64,000 nucleotides of DNA from Coriolopsis trogii (taxonomy: Eukaryota > Basidiomycota > Agaricomycetes > Polyporales > Polyporaceae): contig JAHYIO010000037.1 of the NCBI GenBank assembly GCA_020543525.1, positions 496,001 through 560,000 of the forward strand, read 5' to 3'. The translations under genes and the position numbers were made by a program. The notes under the pieces were generated by a model that worked only from the letters and a program-made list of their open reading frames with translations, had not been told where the DNA came from and did no database searches. Below, piece after piece: positions 59,608 to 64,000 of the stretch (positions are counted from its first letter, which is position 1; each line of letters opens with the position of its first letter).

Positions 59608-62388
59608 TCACATCTTGCTCTGCTTGATGATATCGGCGGCCTTTTCGGCGATCGCATACACCGTAGATTGAATGTGAGCAGCCATTTCCTGTCGATTCGA
59701 AGTCAATGTCTCGTTCCATGACAAGACCCTTCGGGCTCTATTGTTCTTACCATCGGTAGAACAGACGCGTCGACCTGTGCATTCCATGTCAGATCAATAA
59801 GATACGGATATGTAATGAATGAACGAAAGACTGACCACTCGCACGTTTGCTGTGCCATACACCTTGAGATCCGGATCGACAACGCCGCCGTCCTCCTTGG
59901 GCAGCATGGAAGCCGTACCGAGAGGATGGTAGACACACCCGCAGCCATTCTTGATGTATTCCTTGAGGGCCTCGTCGGACGCGCATTCGTCAGGAGTCGG
60001 CGCGAATTGGCGGATTACAGACTCGCGGATGGGACTCGTCTCGTAGAGTTTGAACGTAAACTTGACAAGCGCGAGCAGAACCTCCAAGTCGAGCGGGTTG
60101 GAGAAGTAGTCTAAAAAATATGAGATTACATCAATGCATGGCCCGTTCGGAACGCGAGAGGGAGGAAGCGCACTAGGATCAATAGCAGGAGGCACCTTCG
60201 GGTCGGTCGACGTGATATGCACAGAACCACGCGAAAGAGGGTTAGTGACTAGGCAGACCATCGAAGAGTAGCGGGCCTTCTCCGCCGGTTGCAAGCCGGA
60301 TCCGATGAAGAAACCGGGGAATGGTATCAGTCTATGTGCACGTATGTGTTCAGAAAGGTCAATGAGCGCGAGTTGTAAGAGAATGACTCACTCTGCTTGC
60401 GGCATTGACGGGTCATCAATCCATTGCTGCTGGAATTCAAGCTGCTTCTTCAGCCCTGGCGGAGCACTCCGCGCTGATTGGGCTGCCTTCTCCTTCCATT
60501 CCTTGCACTGCTCCGCCGTTGCAATTGTCTTGGATGGCAGGAACGCATACAGGGAGGCGTTTGCAGAGGTGAGGTAGCCTTCTTTTGTCTTGCTTGAAGG
60601 ACATAAGGGCACGTTGATTAATCTGACTTCAATCTGACTTACTAAAGCTCGACGTGTTTAGCCGCCAATTCGGGCTCCCGCGCAATGTCAATTGTCTCGT
60701 ACTTGGGGTCGATCTCGTGTATAGTATGGACGTATGGATGATCCTGAAAAAAAAGTCTTAGTGTGGCGGTCAGTGGGCAGACGATCTCCCGCATGTACCT
60801 CTGCATGCTCTCCTGTCAGCTAACTGCTTCTGGAATTGTACAAGACATCACTTACGCAAGTTTTCTCCTACTCCTGGGAGATCTACGAGGGTCTCGATGC
60901 CGTGCTTGCTTAGAATCTCCTTGTTCCCAATGCCTGACAGCCACTCAGACTCCATGTCACAACTGTGGTCGGTGACTTACCGGAGAGTTCCAAAACCTGT
61001 GGTGTTTGGAATACACCTAGTCAACCGTTAAGGGAAGCCAGGACATGATAGCAAAGATCGCATTACCAGCGCACAGAATCACCTCCTTCTTGGCTACAAC
61101 TGTATGCTTCTTTTCGTTGTTCAGGAACTCGACTCCGGTTGCCTTGAGTGGGGCGGAACCGCGCTCGAAGAGGATGCGCGAGGCAACGGTGCTGGTAAGG
61201 ACGACCAGATTCTTCCTATTGGCATTGGGTTGATAGTAGGCCTATGAATCATCGTTTGTCAACATTCACTGTATATGAAGTTGCCAAGGCGTACGTTGGC
61301 AGAGTAGCTGCGAGTCGCGGTCCTGTTATCCACAGTACAGAAAATCGTCGAAGACCCTACAGTGTGCCCGTTGTTCTGGGAGATTCGCATGAGACGAAAG
61401 ACAAGAGAAATATGGAAGGGAGGGGCACTCACGGGCTCGGGGTTTTTCGGAACGCCCAATTCCTCGAGGGCGTCAAGGAAGGGGACATGGAGAGCAGTGT
61501 AGTATTTCGAGTATGCCTTCACGATCGGGCCCGAGTCGCCGTGCCACCGAGGGTCAGGATTAGAGAGCTTGTGGGCGGCACTAAGGTTCGTTGGGACTGG
61601 CAAAGTCGTCTCGGACTGCGGACATCATGCGTTAGTCGCAGTGCACGCATGGGGGCGGCACGACAGCCTCACCTTCTTCATATACTTGAGAAGCTCTTCC
61701 CAGTTCCATCCGGGGTTACCGAGTGCCTCGATAGCTAAATGGTGCCCTCAATATATAGCAACGCTGAGGCATGTAACGTATAACGTACCGTTGTATTCCT
61801 GAATGGAAGCTCTGCATGTGAAGAATCCTGAGTAGCCAAAAATGTGAGATAGGTCACCGCTTACCGGTTGCTACCAAGCAGATTGATCTTGAACAGGGGA
61901 ACCAATCAGTGCAGGTACGATAAATTGAAGGGGTCGCTCACCATGGAAGAGCCACCTAAGCCTTTGCCGCTAGCGAGAGTGGTGGTGAGCAGCTGGAGGT
62001 ATTGTTATTTGGCATGTACGCTACCGTGGCTGATAGATAGGACGATTGTTGGCGTGCGTCTGCGGGACCGACATGAAGGCCCAATCATATTGAGGGTTTC
62101 CGAAGGTCGATCCCGCCATTCCTTGCAATAGGTCAGGTAAATGTCACTCTAAGGAGTTGTAGGTAATTACCAGGTATATTGATGCCGTCCACGTCGGGGT
62201 TCCATTCGCCGGCTTCGATGACCCCGACTGTTACAGCAGGATCTTCGGTGAGCCTACACGCTCGTGGTCAGCGACATTGCAAGCACATGTGACATGACTG
62301 AGTACCTGGCGGCAAGCACAAGGCCAGCCGTGCCACCGCCGACAATGACATAGTCAAAAGCCTGCGACGCGAATTGTTCGGGAGTCAT
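59608..62388 (-). CDS. Intracellular GMC-family flavin oxidoreductase ending in SKM
   Basis: ATG at 62388 gives MTPEQFASQAFDYVIVGGGT, so the FAD motif GGGTAGLVLAARL follows directly with no signal peptide. Later exons show EAGEWNPDVDGINIPG, STFGNPQYDWAFMSVPQ, the GKGLGGSSM loop, GNPGWNWEELLKYMKKSE, SGIGNKEILSKHGI, DLPGVGENL and the catalytic CVYHPLGTASM and HIQSTVYAIAEKAADIIK. Both active-site histidines are present. The protein ends KQSKM; SKM fits the relaxed type-1 peroxisomal signal, as in peroxisomal alcohol oxidases. About fourteen exons, several very short. Substrate unknown; aryl-alcohol or choline dehydrogenase-like are the usual labels. Probably a different subgroup from the secreted GMC at 47566. 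Confidence 0.86.
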
Positions 62389-63374
62389 AAGTGGAGATGC
62401 TATGCGCGACAAAGTCTCGAGCATTGGGGGATACTAAGCGAGACAGCAGATGGGCGGCGGGTTATATGGACAATGAAGCCGGTGTTGGACTTCGCGGTCG
62501 TTCGTCGCGATGACGTGCCGTTCTGAAGTCCGCCGGATCCGAGAGAAACTGAAAGGAGCCCCAGGAGCTAAGTGCCTGTCCAAGCGCTATAGAAGTGTGA
62601 TATCTCAAAAAAGCCGCATACGGGAGAGACAGCAAGTACGTCATCCGACTCGTCCGGTTTACTGCTAGAAGGAACAGAAGTGATCCTAGGATCACAGACA
62701 TCCATTTCACGCAAGCATATACAGGAGACCGGGGGTATCGTAAGCTCCGTAGCCACCGGAGAGAAGCACTGTGAACGACAGTATGGATGGACCGAGAGGG
62801 TGTTAGCATGGCGCATGTGGCAAGGAGAAGTGTTGTACGGCACGGTGAGGGACAAAACGGGCAGAAGCAAAGGCAAACCTAGGGTAGTGGATGTCTCTGT
62901 GGGCGTATATCATGATTCATGATACAGACGTCGCCCGCGCACGATGAGGGCGCGCGGAGTGGTCGCGAGAGGGAAACGGGGGAGCTTCGGATAAGGGCTG
63001 AGGGGACGAAAATAGACGGAGGACAGGGGACCACGCAGTATGTGCTGTCAGATGGAAGGCCAGAGAGGGTTGTATGCGACCCGAACATGACTGAACTCTG
63101 GAGCACTGCGCCCCATCGTGGCGTCTACAAAAGTTGCAGGCGCCTGTGTTCGGCAGTGCTGCGTTTGGCGGCTAAGGATAGCCGAGGACGGGCGTATGCA
63201 CTCTACAACGCCCTTCACCTTCTATGGTCGTCTCTTACTTGCGCGTCCCTTGTAAATATATCCGGAAGCCGGCCGGTCGAGTACAGCGCACTATTCATGC
63301 TGAACTCATCGTCTTCGGTCCTAGGACTCTGCACTGGCAACCGTTCCCCATCATCCCGGTCACAACTCAATCCA
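62389..63374. other. Divergent intergenic region, no gene seen
   Basis: About 1 kb between the GMC gene start (-) and the GMC relic (+). A plus-strand frame is open from 62919 through the relic, but its first 150 codons look random. Confidence 0.45.
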
Positions 63375-64000
63375 ATGCTCCTCAAGCCGCTATTCGTCCC
63401 CAGTCTGCCGCTCCTTGGAACACTTGGCAAAAGAAGTGTGTCTTATGGGTCATATCTTTCCGCACTTGACTTATATCGCCGTCCTCAATTGCCTGCAGTG
63501 GACCTGAGCAAGAATGAGTTCAATTTCGTGATCATAGGTCCGCTTCTCTCAAATCACTCGGTCCAAACCACTCATTCTATCTCACAGGTGGGTACTGCCG
63601 GCCTCGGCGTCGCCGCGAGGCTCTTAGAGGACCCGAACACGACTGTCGCTGTCATCGAGGTCGGTCTCTATCACGTCAACGAACGCGCTCAACTTCATGT
63701 CCTGGGACCGACCATCGGCCAGCGAATACCCCGCTTGCGAGGAGGTACGCTTCCCACGCTGCGCGTCGCCCGCATTCACTCACCCACAATTCGCAGCTGG
63801 GCGCAGCCAGAAGATTGAGACAGTCTCGCCGCCTCCGCAACCGGACGGCATTTTTGCTGCTGGAGTAGAAACCTTGATAGATCTCCCTGGCGTCGGTGAG
63901 AACTCGATGGTGAGTATGCCCGCAACCCTAGTGAAAGTATCAGGGGTTCAAGATGACCGCTCGCTCGTTCAGGACCATTCCTACATCAAGCACGATTTCG
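63375..64000 (+). pseudogene. GMC oxidoreductase relic with internal deletions (continues past the right edge)
   Basis: The sequence is a shortened relative of the secreted GMC gene at 47566. It begins with FNFVIIG, but the FAD loop that should follow is broken: splicing at the visible sites (donor at 63537, acceptor at about 63587) shifts the frame. After TAGLGVAARLLEDPNTTVA and a VIEVGLYHVNE segment it jumps straight to LNFMSWDRP, which lies much later in the intact gene, losing the intervening DTPG-to-GGSSG part. A second jump goes from IETVSPPPQPDG to AAGVETLIDLPGVGEN, losing some 150 residues. In-frame stops occur in the straightforward reading (about 63816). The rest lies outside the window. 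Confidence 0.75.

Overview
The window looks like chromosomal DNA from a basidiomycete fungus, most likely an agaricomycete of the polypore type (inference from protein character, gene density and intron style). Nearly every gene is broken by several 45-80 bp GT-AG introns with short branch-point motifs, genes lie 200-700 bp apart on both strands, and many starts are divergently paired. Exon coordinates below were worked out by hand by joining reading frames at splice sites; where I list exons the phases close without a frameshift.

Region 1 (1-22 kb): a GTP cyclohydrolase I gene running off the left edge; a 1.7 kb inverted-repeat element flanked by TA directly upstream of its start codon; a half-size ABC transporter; a PHO81-type SPX-ankyrin-pseudo-GDPD phosphate regulator; PEX12; an unrecognised 292-residue protein; a 15-exon DDX60/Ski2-like helicase; and divergent from it MDM10 of the ER-mitochondria tether.

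Region 2 (22-47 kb): an RGG-rich disordered protein, the Sm-core protein SmG, an unrecognised 304-residue protein, a secreted and probably GPI-anchored GH79 glucuronidase-like enzyme, syntaxin-18 (UFE1), a TVP38/DedA membrane protein, a LOA1-like acyltransferase, a cystathionine gamma-synthase-like enzyme ending in a peroxisomal AKL signal, a secreted RlpA-like double-psi beta-barrel protein, UTP12/WDR3 of the small-subunit processome, and aspartyl aminopeptidase. Most of these are housekeeping genes.

Region 3 (47-64 kb) is more accessory in character: a secreted GMC oxidoreductase, a multi-pass membrane protein of the DUF6534 type, an NRPS-like adenylation-carrier-reductase enzyme behind a clear TATA box, a second GMC oxidoreductase without signal peptide but ending in SKM, and a deletion-riddled GMC pseudogene at the right edge. 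The carrier-bound acid reductase plus flanking flavin oxidases could form a small secondary-metabolite locus (inference).

No CRISPR, rRNA or convincing tRNA was seen. The most unusual item is the inverted-repeat element at 850-2560, whose arms are nearly identical and differ almost only by transitions.
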